A model generated the notes under the pieces. It worked only from the letters and a program-made list of their open reading frames with translations, ran no database searches and was not told the origin of the DNA. From contig NZ_OBMU01000001.1 of assembly GCF_900218065.1 (NCBI RefSeq), positions 1,274,919-1,338,918 on the forward strand: DNA of 64,000 nucleotides, given 5' to 3'. Every line of letters begins with the position of its first letter. Position 1 is the first letter of the stretch. This DNA comes from Novosphingobium sp. Chol11 (GTDB lineage Bacteria; Pseudomonadota; Alphaproteobacteria; Sphingomonadales; Sphingomonadaceae). This document shows, one piece after another, positions 17,899 to 27,096 of the stretch. The translations under genes and the position numbers were made by a program.

Positions 17899-19007
17899 GC
17901 GGCCATCCCCATCGGAAGAAGGATGCGGAAGGTCGACTCGCCTGCTTCCGGATCGCGTGAATATTGGACGAAGCCGTTCATGTCCCGGACCAGCTTGTCC
18001 ACAAGTGCGAGGCCGAGGCCCTGCCCGTCCCGCTTCCCCGTTATGAAGGGGTTGAAGAGGTGATCCAAAATATGCTCCGGCACGCCCGGCCCGTTATCGA
18101 TGACCAATATCTCTATGGGCAGAACTGCGCTCCCCTTCCCGTCGCCGAGTACGACGGAGACTCCGTGACGGAATGCGGTTTCTACGCGGATGCTGGGCTC
18201 CTCGACATTCTCCAGCGCTTCTGCCGCATTTTTTAGAAGGTTGATCATGACCTGCACAAGCGCATCGTCATTGATCACCGCAAATGGCAGCGATGGATCG
18301 TAACGTTTTATAATCCTGATATTTCTTGCAAAGCCGGCCGCTGCAATGTTGGCCGCTTGGTCGATCATCGGGTAGATGTTGCCGGGGCGGCATTCCAGCC
18401 TGCGATCGGTCGTGAAATCCTGCATCCGATCGATCAAGGCAGCGATCCGGTCCACCTCATTGCAGATCAACTGCGTCAACACGGTATCACGCCCGCCATT
18501 GCCGGACTCCAGCAACTGCGCCGCGCCCCGTATGCCGGAGAGCGGATTCTTGATCTCATGGGCCAGGATCGCCGCTGCGCCCATGGCTGATCGAGCGCCG
18601 CCCGCAGTGCCGCGATGACCGATCTTGCGCGCGTGACTTTGGGCGTGAATGGAAACCACCCGCCACCCTTCATGGTCGATCACGGGGGCGATCATCAGAT
18701 CGACCTCCATCTCGGCCGTCCGTCCCGCGTGAACCTTCACGTCATAGGCGGCGATTGGCTTGTTGCTATGCCAGATGTCGAAACGCCCGCCCATTTCCGC
18801 CATGCGGATCGTGCGCGTGACGTCGCTGCCCACGATTGCCGACCGCGCCATGTTGAGCAATGTTTCCGCCCGCACATTGGCATCCGAGATGCTGTTGTCC
18901 GGAGCAATCACCAGCGTAGCGACCGGCAGCGCCGTCATCAGTTCCGGAAGCGATGGCCCGTCCTGCTGCATTCTAGGCGGCGGGACGGTCGTCAACGGCA
19001 TCGTCAT
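17895..19007 (-). CDS. ntrB: Nitrogen sensor kinase/phosphatase NtrB (NR-II)
   Basis: This soluble kinase has 370 residues. A PAS-like domain fills the first part ([22 protein letters not shown]), followed by [18 protein letters not shown] with the phosphorylated His, and an ATPase domain with [16 protein letters not shown] and [13 protein letters not shown] boxes. In known systems PII protein switches it between NtrC kinase and phosphatase. It is coupled to dusB and ntrC by four-base overlaps. Confidence 0.94.
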   Translation of the reverse strand: MTMPLTTVPPPRMQQDGPSLPELMTALPVATLVIAPDNSISDANVRAETLLNMARSAIVGSDVTRTIRMAEMGGRFDIWHSNKPIAAYDVKVHAGRTAEMEVDLMIAPVIDHEGWRVVSIHAQSHARKIGHRGTAGGARSAMGAAAILAHEIKNPLSGIRGAAQLLESGNGGRDTVLTQLICNEVDRIAALIDRMQDFTTDRRLECRPGNIYPMIDQAANIAAAGFARNIRIIKRYDPSLPFAVINDDALVQVMINLLKNAAEALENVEEPSIRVETAFRHGVSVVLGDGKGSAVLPIEILVIDNGPGVPEHILDHLFNPFITGKRDGQGLGLALVDKLVRDMNGFVQYSRDPEAGESTFRILLPMGMAA

Positions 19008-20023
19008 GCAGCCTTGCGCGTCTCGACTGCCTCATCCTGTGCAATCAGCGGCTCGTAGAAGCGCGCGAGCATATCCAGAACGACGTCGCCTTCGGGCTCC
19101 TGATTGACGGCGTTGCGGAACTCCGCCGATCCGGTGAGGCCTTTGGTGTACCAACCGATGTGCTTACGGGCCATGTTGACGCCGGTCAGGCCATCATAAT
19201 GATCCAGCATCGACCGATAATGTTCTGTAATCAGGCGATATTGCTCCTCCAGAGACGGATCGGCAAGCCGCGTCCCCGTCCGGAACCAATGCATCACCTG
19301 CCCAATAAGCCAAGGCCTGCCATAAGCACCCCGGCCGATCATGACGCCATCCGCCCCGCTTTGCTCCAGCGCAGTCTCCGCGTCCTCGATCGAGCAAATG
19401 TCGCCATTCACGATCACTGGAAGCGACACGGCTTCCTTCACGCTGCGCACGAATGCCCAATCGGCACTACCCTTGTACATCTGACAGCGGGTGCGCCCAT
19501 GGACCGTGATCAGTTTGGCGCCCAGATCCTCGGCAATCCTCGCAAGTTCCGGCGCGTTCAGGCTGGAATGGTCCCATCCCATGCGCATCTTTACGGTCAC
19601 GGGCACATCGACCGCCTTCACCGTCGCTTCGATAAGCGCGGCGGCCAAGGGAAGATCACGCATGAGCGCGCTGCCCGCGTCGCCATTGACCACTTTCTTG
19701 ACCGGGCAGCCCATATTGATGTCGATGATGGCCGCACCACGATCGGCGTTCAGCTTCGCCGCTTCAGCCATCTCCTGCGGCGAACAGCCCGCAAGCTGCA
19801 TCGCAACCGGCTCTTCCACCGGGTGCCATGCCGCTTTCTGCAACGACTGCCGCGTCTCGCGGATCATCGCTGCGGTCGCGATCATCTCCGTCACGTTCAA
19901 TCCTGACCCATAGCGGCGGACCAGAGTACGGAACGGCATGTCCGTGACGCCAGTCATCGGCGCCAGGATCACCGGCATGTCGATCGTCACCGGACCAACG
20001 GAAATGGGGGATAAAGTGCGCAT
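19004..20023 (-). CDS. dusB: tRNA-dihydrouridine synthase B
   Basis: This 339-residue flavoenzyme reduces uridine to dihydrouridine in tRNA D-loops. The family blocks are all present: [26 protein letters not shown] with the catalytic Cys, [10 protein letters not shown], and VNGDI followed by [14 protein letters not shown]. It was historically called nifR3 because it heads the ntrBC operon in alphaproteobacteria, as here. ATG 20023 is used; a GTG one codon upstream is possible. Confidence 0.95.
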   Translation of the reverse strand: MRTLSPISVGPVTIDMPVILAPMTGVTDMPFRTLVRRYGSGLNVTEMIATAAMIRETRQSLQKAAWHPVEEPVAMQLAGCSPQEMAEAAKLNADRGAAIIDINMGCPVKKVVNGDAGSALMRDLPLAAALIEATVKAVDVPVTVKMRMGWDHSSLNAPELARIAEDLGAKLITVHGRTRCQMYKGSADWAFVRSVKEAVSLPVIVNGDICSIEDAETALEQSGADGVMIGRGAYGRPWLIGQVMHWFRTGTRLADPSLEEQYRLITEHYRSMLDHYDGLTGVNMARKHIGWYTKGLTGSAEFRNAVNQEPEGDVVLDMLARFYEPLIAQDEAVETRKAA

Positions 20024-20125
20024 CACCAGCTTTGCCTAAAAAACAGGCAGCCCTTAGCTGAAAAGCAATCGCGCGGCAAGCAAGTGGTCTGGCGGAGCGA
20101 TCCGCCGTTCGCTACACGCGCTGCG

Positions 20126-21301
20126 ATGACAGGGCATAATCACAAGGTCGCAGCACTGGTCCTCGCCGCAGGCCAGGGAAGCCGCGCGGGCGGCGATACG
20201 CCCAAGCAGTTCCGCCAAGTCGGCGGCAAGGCAGTCATCGCACATGCCATCGACGCTTTTACAGCACATCCGGCCGTTGACTCGGTGTACCTCGTCATAG
20301 GCGCTGGGCAGGAAGACACTGTGCGAGCATTGATCGGCGGCGGCCAGGTTACCTCGATCATCGAAGGCGCGGATAGCAGGCGAGGCTCCGTTCGCGCGGG
20401 ATTGGAAGCCATCGCCGCAGGCGGTGGCGCCGACCGGGTGCTCATCCATGATGCCGCACGGCCCTTTCTCTCGTCCGCCATGATCGAACAGTTGCTGGGC
20501 GCTCTCGATCGAGCGCCCGGAGCCTTTCCCGCTCTCCCGGTCGCGGACACGTTGGTAAGGTCGGCGGATGATTCCGCTGGCGATACCGTCGACCGATCCG
20601 GGCTCTACCGGGTGCAAACACCGCAAGCCTTTCACTTCGATGCTATCCTCAGCGCACATCGCAACTGGGACAGCAGCCGTGAAGCTACGGACGACGCACA
20701 GATGCTGCGCCTTGCGGGCCATGACGTCATATTGGTGCCCGGAGATGAGAGGTTGGAGAAGTTGACCTATCCGCAGGATTTCGCTCGGGCTGAAGCCCTG
20801 CTGGCGTCGCGACGCACGACTCGGGTAGGCATGGGATATGACGTCCACCGCCTTGCTGCTGACGAGGAGCTTTGGCTTTGCGGCGTGCAGGTGCCTCATG
20901 ACAGGGGGCTTGCGGGCCACAGCGATGCGGACGTGGCGATTCACGCCCTTGTCGACGCCTTGCTCGGCACTCTTTCCGAAGGCGACATCGGCAGCCACTT
21001 CCCTCCGTCCGATCCGCAATGGCGCGGCGCTGCGTCCTCGCGCTTTCTGGAATATGCCGGGGCGCGCGTCATCGCCCGCGGTGGGCGCATCGACCATGTT
21101 GACGTCACGATTATCTGCGAAGCGCCGAAAATCGGACCGCATAGGGACGCCATGCGACAGCGGATCAGTGAAATACTCGCCATCCCGCTCGACAGCGTGA
21201 GTATCAAAGCGACGACGACGGAAAAACTGGGCTTCGCCGGACGCCGCGAAGGCATCGCTGCGCAAGCCGTTGCAACCATCTCCCTCCCCGCGCTATTCTA
21301 A
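20126..21301 (+). CDS. ispDF: Bifunctional IspDF (MEP cytidylyltransferase / MEcPP synthase)
   Basis: This 391-residue fusion serves the non-mevalonate isoprenoid pathway. The N-terminal half is IspD: LVLAAGQGSRAGGDTPKQF binds CTP and LIHDAARPFL is conserved. From about residue 233 the IspF domain begins with RVGMGYDVHRL and HSDADVAIHALVDALLG, which carry the zinc ligands, and ends in KATTTEKLGFAGRREGI. IspD and IspF catalyse non-adjacent steps, so the fusion is structural rather than channelling in the simple sense. It is typical of many alphaproteobacteria. Confidence 0.96.
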   Translation: MTGHNHKVAALVLAAGQGSRAGGDTPKQFRQVGGKAVIAHAIDAFTAHPAVDSVYLVIGAGQEDTVRALIGGGQVTSIIEGADSRRGSVRAGLEAIAAGGGADRVLIHDAARPFLSSAMIEQLLGALDRAPGAFPALPVADTLVRSADDSAGDTVDRSGLYRVQTPQAFHFDAILSAHRNWDSSREATDDAQMLRLAGHDVILVPGDERLEKLTYPQDFARAEALLASRRTTRVGMGYDVHRLAADEELWLCGVQVPHDRGLAGHSDADVAIHALVDALLGTLSEGDIGSHFPPSDPQWRGAASSRFLEYAGARVIARGGRIDHVDVTIICEAPKIGPHRDAMRQRISEILAIPLDSVSIKATTTEKLGFAGRREGIAAQAVATISLPALF

Positions 21302-21304
21302 GCC

Positions 21305-21817
21305 ATGCCTGATCGCATTCTCCCCGCGCCGCTGGTAGACCTTGCCGAACGCGTCATCATCGCCAATCGCCGCGCTGGCCGCACTATCGCCGTTGCGGAA
21401 AGCTGCACGGGCGGCCTCGTCTCTGCAGCGCTAACCGAGATCGCCGGATCCTCCGAGGTCTTCGAAGCTGGATTTATCACTTATTCCAACGACATGAAGA
21501 ATGAGTTGCTGAAGGTATCGCAAGACGTGCTGGAAACCTTCGGCGCCGTCTCCATTGCGACCGCATGGGCGATGGCCCAAGGGGCCCTGATAAAAAGCCA
21601 CGCCAATGTCGCGGTAGCGATTACCGGGATCGCCGGCCCCGGCGGCGGGTCCGAGCAAAAGCCGGTCGGCACCGTCGTTTTCGCGCGCGCCGAACGTGGC
21701 GGCAATCCGGACAAGGTCGTCGCGGACATGCGTTATTTCGAGGATAGTGGCCGGGGCGGCGTCCGCCTTCAGGCGGCGCTCTGCGCACTCGAACTGTTGC
21801 TGCCCGAATCACCATAG
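21305..21817 (+). CDS. pncC: Nicotinamide-nucleotide amidohydrolase (CinA C-terminal domain type)
   Basis: This 170-residue enzyme deamidates NMN to nicotinate mononucleotide in pyridine-nucleotide salvage. The conserved blocks VAESCTGGLVSAALTEIAGSS, GFITYSNDMKNELLKV, GIAGPGGGSEQKPVGTV and the following FAR are those of the PncC domain; the CinA N-terminal domain is absent. It begins three bases after ispDF. Its last 49 bases overlap the convergent ratA-like gene. Confidence 0.92.
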   Translation: MPDRILPAPLVDLAERVIIANRRAGRTIAVAESCTGGLVSAALTEIAGSSEVFEAGFITYSNDMKNELLKVSQDVLETFGAVSIATAWAMAQGALIKSHANVAVAITGIAGPGGGSEQKPVGTVVFARAERGGNPDKVVADMRYFEDSGRGGVRLQAALCALELLLPESP

Positions 21818-22239
21818 AGTTCCGCCGCGCGCGTTTCGAACGCACCGATCATCTTGCGCAGCGCCTTGTCGAACATCTGGCCAGCCAGCATCTCGAAAAG
21901 CCGGTTCTTGAACTCGAACTCGACTTCAAAATCGACCAGCACCCCGCCCTTGCCGTCATCGCGGAAGCGCCATTCATTGTGGAGATGCTTCAGCGGTCCT
22001 TCCAGATAATCGACCCGTACATAATCCGGCCGATGCTTGTGAACGCGCGAGGTGAAGCTTTCCTTGATCCCTTTGAAGCCGACGATCATGTCAGCCACCA
22101 TCTCTGAATCGCTGTCCTGGCGCACGCGAATGGCGCTTACCCAAGGCAGGAATTCAGGATAGGCAGCGACGTTGGAAACCAGATTGAACATCTGGTCCGG
22201 CGTATAGGGAAGCGGCCTTGTTTCATGATGCTTGGGCAT
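21769..22239 (-). CDS. RatA/COQ10 family SRPBCC protein
   Basis: This 156-residue protein has the START-like fold that binds ubiquinone in COQ10 homologs; E. coli RatA is also reported to bind ribosomes. The family pattern is clear: LPYTPDQMFNLVSNVAAYPEFLPWV near the N-terminus, GFKGIKESFTSRV, YLEGPLKHLHNEWRF, and VDFEVEFEFKNRLFEMLAGQMFDKALRKMIGAFE. It begins four bases after lipA, so the two are probably cotranscribed. ATG 22239 gives the usual N-terminus. The C-terminal tail overlaps convergent pncC. Confidence 0.88.
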   Translation of the reverse strand: MPKHHETRPLPYTPDQMFNLVSNVAAYPEFLPWVSAIRVRQDSDSEMVADMIVGFKGIKESFTSRVHKHRPDYVRVDYLEGPLKHLHNEWRFRDDGKGGVLVDFEVEFEFKNRLFEMLAGQMFDKALRKMIGAFETRAAELYGDSGSNSSSAQSAA

Positions 22240-22243
22240 GTGT

Positions 22244-23179
22244 TCAGCGTACCGCCCGTGCCAATTGAGCTTCACGCGCGGCCCGCATCTCGGCGAAATC
22301 CTTCCCCGCATGATAGCTGGAACGTGTCAGCGGGCTTGATGCCACCTGCAAAAAGCCCTTGGCCCGCGCGATGGCCGCATAAGCGTTGAAGGCGGCAGGC
22401 GTGACAAACTCCATCACCTTGGCATGCTTCGGCGTGGGTTGCAGATATTGCCCCATCGTCAGGAAGTCGATGTCGGCCGAACGCATGTCGTCCATCACCT
22501 GGTGCACCTCCAGGCGCTCTTCACCCAGGCCAAGCATGATCCCGGATTTCGTAAAGATTGACGGGTCTAGCTTCTTCACCGATTCCAGCAGTCGCAGCGA
22601 TGCATAATAGCGTGCGCCGGGCCGGATAGTCGGGTATAGGCGGGGTACTGTCTCCAAGTTATGATTATAGACGTCCGGCCGCGCGGCCACGATCATCTGC
22701 ACGGCGCGTTCATGCTTGTTCCGGAAATCCGGCGTCAATATCTCGATGGTCGTATCGGGCGTCGTGCGGCGCAGCGCTTCGATCACCTTCACGAATTGCG
22801 AAGCACCGCCGTCCGGCAAGTCATCGCGATCCACCGATGTGATGACGATATGCTCCAGCCCCATCTCCGCACAGGCATCGGCCAAATTCTGCGGTTCATT
22901 GGTATCGACCTTGCGCGGCATGCCGGTCTTGACGTTGCAGAAGGCGCAGGCCCGGGTGCACACGTCGCCCAGGATCATCACCGTCGCATGCTTCTTCGTC
23001 CAGCATTCGCCGATGTTGGGACAAGCCGCTTCTTCGCAAACGGTGGCCAGTCCCTTTTCGCGCATCAGCTTTCGGGTTTCATGATAGCCGGGGCTCGTCG
23101 GCGCCTTCACCCTGATCCAGTCGGGCTTGCGTGTGCGCTGGGGCGTGGCCTGCACAGGTAGCGGAGCGGTATCTGTCAT
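22244..23179 (-). CDS. lipA: Lipoyl synthase
   Basis: This 311-residue radical SAM enzyme inserts two sulfurs into octanoyl groups on lipoyl domains. The auxiliary cluster motif reads [12 protein letters not shown] and the radical SAM cluster motif [10 protein letters not shown]. The C-terminal serine motif [10 protein letters not shown] is present. It is the upstream member of a pair with the ratA-like gene. ATG 23179 follows the family start. Confidence 0.96.
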   Translation of the reverse strand: MTDTAPLPVQATPQRTRKPDWIRVKAPTSPGYHETRKLMREKGLATVCEEAACPNIGECWTKKHATVMILGDVCTRACAFCNVKTGMPRKVDTNEPQNLADACAEMGLEHIVITSVDRDDLPDGGASQFVKVIEALRRTTPDTTIEILTPDFRNKHERAVQMIVAARPDVYNHNLETVPRLYPTIRPGARYYASLRLLESVKKLDPSIFTKSGIMLGLGEERLEVHQVMDDMRSADIDFLTMGQYLQPTPKHAKVMEFVTPAAFNAYAAIARAKGFLQVASSPLTRSSYHAGKDFAEMRAAREAQLARAVR

Positions 23180-23245
23180 GCGCCCTCAAATAGCGATGCA
23201 TGCCCGCTCTTGCCAGCCCCCAGATTGTTGGGCAGAGACATGGCC

Positions 23246-23899
23246 ATGACCGACTTTTCCGACATGCTCGAAGGCTATCGCCGCTTCCGCAACACTGGCT
23301 GGACGCAACAGCGTGAACGATGGGATGAACTGAGCGAAGGGCAAAGCCCGCGCGTCATGGTCATCGCCTGCTCCGACAGCCGGGTCGATCCTGCCCAGAT
23401 ATTCGACACCAGCCCGGGCGAGATCTTCGTGGTCCGAAACGTGGCGGCACTGGTGCCTCCCTTCGAAACCAATCCCGGTCACCACGGTGTTTCAGCAGCG
23501 CTCGAGTTCGCCGTTCAGGTACTCAAGGTGGGCGAGATCGTCGTCATGGGTCATGGCAAGTGCGGCGGCTGCAAGGCGGCGCTGAGCCAGGAACTGAAAG
23601 ACGCCCCTCCCGGCGAAGGTGGTTTCATTCATAACTGGATCGACATGCTTGATGACGCCCGCGACAAGGTCGTTGCACGCTTTGGCGATGATCGCGGCCG
23701 TGACGCGCACCGCGCCATGGAGCAGGAGGGCGTCAAGGTCAGCCTCGCCAATTTGCGGACCTTCCCCTGCGTCCGCACAAAGGAAAGGGATGGCGAGTTG
23801 AAACTCGTTGGGGCCTTCTTCGCGATTGCCGATGGCCAGCTTCATCTGCTTGACGAAGCGAGTGGCGAATTCCATCCTGCGTCGCTGGAAACGGCCTGA
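23246..23899 (+). CDS. Beta-class carbonic anhydrase
   Basis: This 217-residue enzyme interconverts CO2 and bicarbonate. Zinc ligands appear in ACSDSRVDP (Cys and Asp) and MGHGKCGGC (His and Cys), and RNVAALVPPFE is also conserved. I chose the second of two close ATGs (23240 and 23246) because the AGAG ribosome site is then well spaced; the other start adds two residues. The stop overlaps the NYN gene by one base (TGATG). Confidence 0.92.
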   Translation: MTDFSDMLEGYRRFRNTGWTQQRERWDELSEGQSPRVMVIACSDSRVDPAQIFDTSPGEIFVVRNVAALVPPFETNPGHHGVSAALEFAVQVLKVGEIVVMGHGKCGGCKAALSQELKDAPPGEGGFIHNWIDMLDDARDKVVARFGDDRGRDAHRAMEQEGVKVSLANLRTFPCVRTKERDGELKLVGAFFAIADGQLHLLDEASGEFHPASLETA

Positions 23900-24669
23900 T
23901 GGCGTCGGCGATCCCCAGCGGCAATGTCGCCCTGCTGATCGACGCTGATAACGCCTCCGCCGACCATTTTGACCCAGTATTGACCGTTCTGGCCGAGCTT
24001 GGAACGGTCAACATCCGCCGCGCCTATGGCAATTGGAGCAAGCCTTCGCTCAAGGGCTGGGCGCGGCAGGCCGTGACGCAGGCCATCGAAACGCAGCAGC
24101 AATTCGACCTCACCAAGGGGAAGAATGCGACCGACATGAAGATGACGATCGACGCCATGGACCTGATGGCTGGCGGCCGCGTCACCGGTTTCGGGCTCAT
24201 GTCCAGCGATAGCGACTTCACGCCCCTGGTGACCCGCCTCCGCCAGGAAGGCATCGACGTTTATGGATTTGGCTCCGACAAGACGCCGGAGGGATTTCGC
24301 CGCGCATGCACGCGCTTCATCGACGTGGCGGCGCTGGCGGCATCGCTTGCACCAGCAAGCCCCGAGCCTGGTGCCGCTGTCGCAGCGCCGGACGAAGCCG
24401 CCGCAAAGCCTGCGGACCCAACCAAAGCCGATATAAACAAAGTCGATGAAGAGGTCGTCCGCCTGCTCATAGAAGCCTATGATGCGGCAAAGCGCGATCA
24501 GAATGGTTTCGCTGCCTTAGGCCCGGTCGGTCAGCGCGTTGCAAACCGTTCGAGCTTCGACGTCCGCAACTATGGCTTTAAACGCCTCTCGGATCTGGTG
24601 CAGGCGATCCCCAACTTCATCACGGAAACGCGTGAAAACGGGCAGACCTGGATCAAGCGGGTGCGTTGA
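23899..24669 (+). CDS. NYN-domain ribonuclease-like protein with C-terminal OST-HTH/LOTUS domain
   Basis: The protein has 256 residues. An N-terminal NYN (PIN-like) domain shows the acidic pattern LLIDADNAS, KNATDMKMTIDAMDL and SSDSDFTPLVTRLRQEG, as in LabA/MARF1-type putative RNases. An Ala/Pro-rich linker (about 150-178) leads to a C-terminal DRNGF-type region (KRDQNGFAALGPVGQRVANRSSFDVRNYGFKRLSDLVQAI) that fits the OST-HTH/LOTUS RNA-binding domain. It is tightly coupled (TGATG on both sides) to carbonic anhydrase and acylphosphatase. Substrate unknown. Confidence 0.88.
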   Translation: MASAIPSGNVALLIDADNASADHFDPVLTVLAELGTVNIRRAYGNWSKPSLKGWARQAVTQAIETQQQFDLTKGKNATDMKMTIDAMDLMAGGRVTGFGLMSSDSDFTPLVTRLRQEGIDVYGFGSDKTPEGFRRACTRFIDVAALAASLAPASPEPGAAVAAPDEAAAKPADPTKADINKVDEEVVRLLIEAYDAAKRDQNGFAALGPVGQRVANRSSFDVRNYGFKRLSDLVQAIPNFITETRENGQTWIKRVR

Positions 24670-24950
24670 TGCCTGTTGTCGCCCGCCGCCTCATGATCTT
24701 GGGCCGGGTACAGGGCGTCTTCTACCGGAATTGGACAATGCAAACCGCGCGCGATCTAGGATTGGCGGGATGGGTTCGCAATCGGCTCGACGGCAGTGTT
24801 GAGGCGGTGATCGAGGGGTCCGAAGACGCGGTGAAACGCTTCATGGCCTTGGCTCATGAGGGACCACCAGCAGCGCAGGTCGCGCGCATTAAAGTGACGG
24901 AGCAGGCCGTGCAAGACCTGACTTCTTTCGAGAAACGATCGACCGGCTAG
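24669..24950 (+). CDS. acyP: Acylphosphatase
   Basis: This 93-residue enzyme hydrolyses acyl phosphates. The active-site block GRVQGVFYRNW carries the conserved Arg, and GWVRNRLDGSVEAVIEG holds the catalytic Asn. ATG 24669 overlaps the stop of the preceding gene by one base, so translation is probably coupled; a TTG one codon upstream is less likely. Confidence 0.93.
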   Translation: MPVVARRLMILGRVQGVFYRNWTMQTARDLGLAGWVRNRLDGSVEAVIEGSEDAVKRFMALAHEGPPAAQVARIKVTEQAVQDLTSFEKRSTG

Positions 24951-25309
24951 AGCAAACTATGCGCAGCTCGAACGTTCAGGCCGTTGGCTGAGCTTGTTAA
25001 AGCCTTCTTGTTCGTAAGATATTGCCCTCAACGGGCGGAGCGCAAACAGCATTAGCAGCCGACCTAGCCTCGCAGCCCGACGCCCTGATCGTACCAGCTT
25101 ACTCAGACTTAACCTGCATCAGTCCAGCCACCAATCGCCAGCCCCAAAAAAATGGCCGACCCAGATGGGCCGGCCTGAAAGTTTTAGGAGAGGATGCCTG
25201 AAAGGCCCCTCCGATATGTGATCAAGCGACATATTGTGCAAGTGCGAAGGGCGCCGTGCTGGTTGCGCTGATTGCAACCACTTGCACATCCGGCCCCCTC
25301 AACACCTCA
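24951..25309. other. Intergenic region between convergent acyP and ettA
   Basis: This 359-base gap has no supportable gene. Its only clear element is the leftward terminator at 25146-25175. The stretch 24960-25140 shows no repeat, RNA or coding signal that I can defend. Confidence 0.6.
25146..25175 (-). terminator. Rho-independent terminator of ettA
   Basis: Read leftward, GGCCGGCCC, an ATCT loop and GGGTCGGCC form a nine-pair stem with one G-T wobble, followed by A and seven T residues (25146-25152 as A on the plus strand). It lies about 135 bases after the ettA stop. The plus-strand side lacks a T-run. Confidence 0.8.
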
Positions 25310-26995
25310 TCAGCGCGTCAGCTTCTTGTAAGCCAGGCTGGTTGGCCGGTCGGCGGCATCACCCAGACGGCGGCGCTTATCCTCTTCATACATTTCGAAG
25401 TTGCCCTCGAACCATTCGACATGGCTGTTGCCTTCGAAGGCGAGGATGTGCGTGGCAAGGCGATCGAGGAAGAAGCGATCGTGGCTGATAACCACCGCGC
25501 AACCGGCGAAGTTCTCGATCGCCTCTTCCAGCGCGGCCAGCGTCTCGACGTCAAGATCGTTGGTCGGTTCGTCGAGCAGCAGGACGTTGCCGCCCTTCTT
25601 CAGCATCTTGGCCATGTGGACGCGATTGCGTTCACCGCCGGACAGCTTGCCGACATTCTTCTGCTGGTCCTGCCCCTTGAAGTTGAAGGCGCCGACATAG
25701 GCCCGCGTGGACATGTCGTGGCCGTTGACCTTCACATAATCGAGGCCATCCGACACCTCTTCCCAGACATTCTTTGACGGGTCGAGATGGTCGCGGCTCT
25801 GGTCGACATAGCCGAGGCGCACGGTCGAACCGAAATCCACTTCACCGGAGTCAGGTGTCTCTTGGCCAGTGATGATGCGGAACAGCGTCGACTTGCCTGC
25901 GCCGTTCGGCCCGATCACGCCAACGATGCCGCCGGGCGGCAGCGTGAAGGACAGATTCTCGAACAGCAGCTTGTCGCCATAGGCCTTCGAAATATTCTTC
26001 GCTTCGATGACCTTGCCGCCCAGCCGTTCCGGCACCTGAATGACGATCTGCGCCTTGCCCGGCGTACGGTTTTCCTGGCTGGCGACCAGCTGCTCGAACT
26101 TGGCGATACGCGCCTTCGATTTGGTCTGGCGTCCCTTCGGTCCCTGCCGGATCCACTCCAGCTCATCCTTGATCGCCTTCTGGCGGCCCGATTCTTCGCG
26201 CGACTCCTGCTCCAGGCGCTTCGACTTCTTCTCGAGATAGGTCGAATAATTACCTTCGTAGGGGAAATATTTACCGCGATCGAGCTCCAGGATCCAACCC
26301 ACCACATTGTCGAGGAAGTAGCGATCGTGGGTGATCATCAGCACCGCGCCCGCATATTCCTTCAGGTGGTTTTCCAGCCACTCCACGCTTTCCGCGTCCA
26401 GATGGTTGGTCGGTTCGTCGAGCAGCAGGATGTCCGGCTTCTGGATGAGCAGCCGGGTCAGCGCGATACGGCGCTTTTCACCACCCGACAGGCTTTCTAC
26501 CGACCAGTCGGACGGCGGGCAGCGCAGGGCTTCCATCGCGATCTCAAGCTGGTTGTCGAGCGTCCAGCCATCGACAGCGTCGATCTGCTCCTGCAACTCG
26601 CCCATCTCGGTCATCAGGGCGTCGAAATCGGCATCTTCCGGCGGATCGGCCATGATCATGCTGATCTCGTTGAACCGGTCCAGCTTGTCCGCGATTTCCC
26701 GCGCGCCGTCCTTCACGTTTTCCAGGACATTCTTGGCCGGGTCGAGCTGCGGCTCCTGCGCCAGATAGCCGACGCTGACATTCTCGCCAGGCCAGGCTTC
26801 ACCGCTATAGTCGGTATCGATGCCCGCCATGATCTTGATCAGCGTCGATTTACCGACGCCGTTCGGGCCGACGATGCCGATCTTGGCGCCGCGATAAAAT
26901 TGCAGGTTGATACCATTGAGCACCGGCTTTGGGGCGCCGGGGAAGCTCTTGGTCATGTTCTTCATGACGAAGGCATATTGCGATGACGCGGACAT
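25310..26995 (-). CDS. ettA: ABC-F protein EttA (energy-dependent translational throttle)
   Basis: This 561-residue protein has two ABC ATPase domains and no membrane part. The Walker A loops are GPNGVGKST and GPNGAGKST, and the signature motifs are LSGGEKRR and LSGGERNR. The arm and linker region (LEKKSKRLEQESREESGRQK) is characteristic of ABC-F. EttA binds the ribosomal E site and gates entry into elongation according to ATP/ADP ratio in E. coli. ATG 26995 gives the family start MSASSQYAFVMKN. Confidence 0.94.
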   Translation of the reverse strand: MSASSQYAFVMKNMTKSFPGAPKPVLNGINLQFYRGAKIGIVGPNGVGKSTLIKIMAGIDTDYSGEAWPGENVSVGYLAQEPQLDPAKNVLENVKDGAREIADKLDRFNEISMIMADPPEDADFDALMTEMGELQEQIDAVDGWTLDNQLEIAMEALRCPPSDWSVESLSGGEKRRIALTRLLIQKPDILLLDEPTNHLDAESVEWLENHLKEYAGAVLMITHDRYFLDNVVGWILELDRGKYFPYEGNYSTYLEKKSKRLEQESREESGRQKAIKDELEWIRQGPKGRQTKSKARIAKFEQLVASQENRTPGKAQIVIQVPERLGGKVIEAKNISKAYGDKLLFENLSFTLPPGGIVGVIGPNGAGKSTLFRIITGQETPDSGEVDFGSTVRLGYVDQSRDHLDPSKNVWEEVSDGLDYVKVNGHDMSTRAYVGAFNFKGQDQQKNVGKLSGGERNRVHMAKMLKKGGNVLLLDEPTNDLDVETLAALEEAIENFAGCAVVISHDRFFLDRLATHILAFEGNSHVEWFEGNFEMYEEDKRRRLGDAADRPTSLAYKKLTR

Positions 26996-27096
26996 GGCTT
27001 GAAACAGCTCCGAAAGACGAATGACTAAATTTGGGCCGGAGTTAGCGAAGCCCGGCGCCATTGGCAAATGCCGGATCGCTGGCTAAGCCTTCATTC

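Noticed and set aside
16840..18063. 407-codon rightward open frame opposite ntrC
   Set aside because: Antisense to conserved NtrC motifs including GAFTGA; no evidence of its own.
20054..21265. 403-codon leftward open frame opposite ispDF
   Set aside because: It mirrors a clear IspDF protein, has no family motifs and shows Arg/Ala/Gly-rich shadow composition.
25787..26986. 399-codon rightward open frame opposite ettA
   Set aside because: Antisense to both ATPase domains of EttA; no motifs and no ribosome site.
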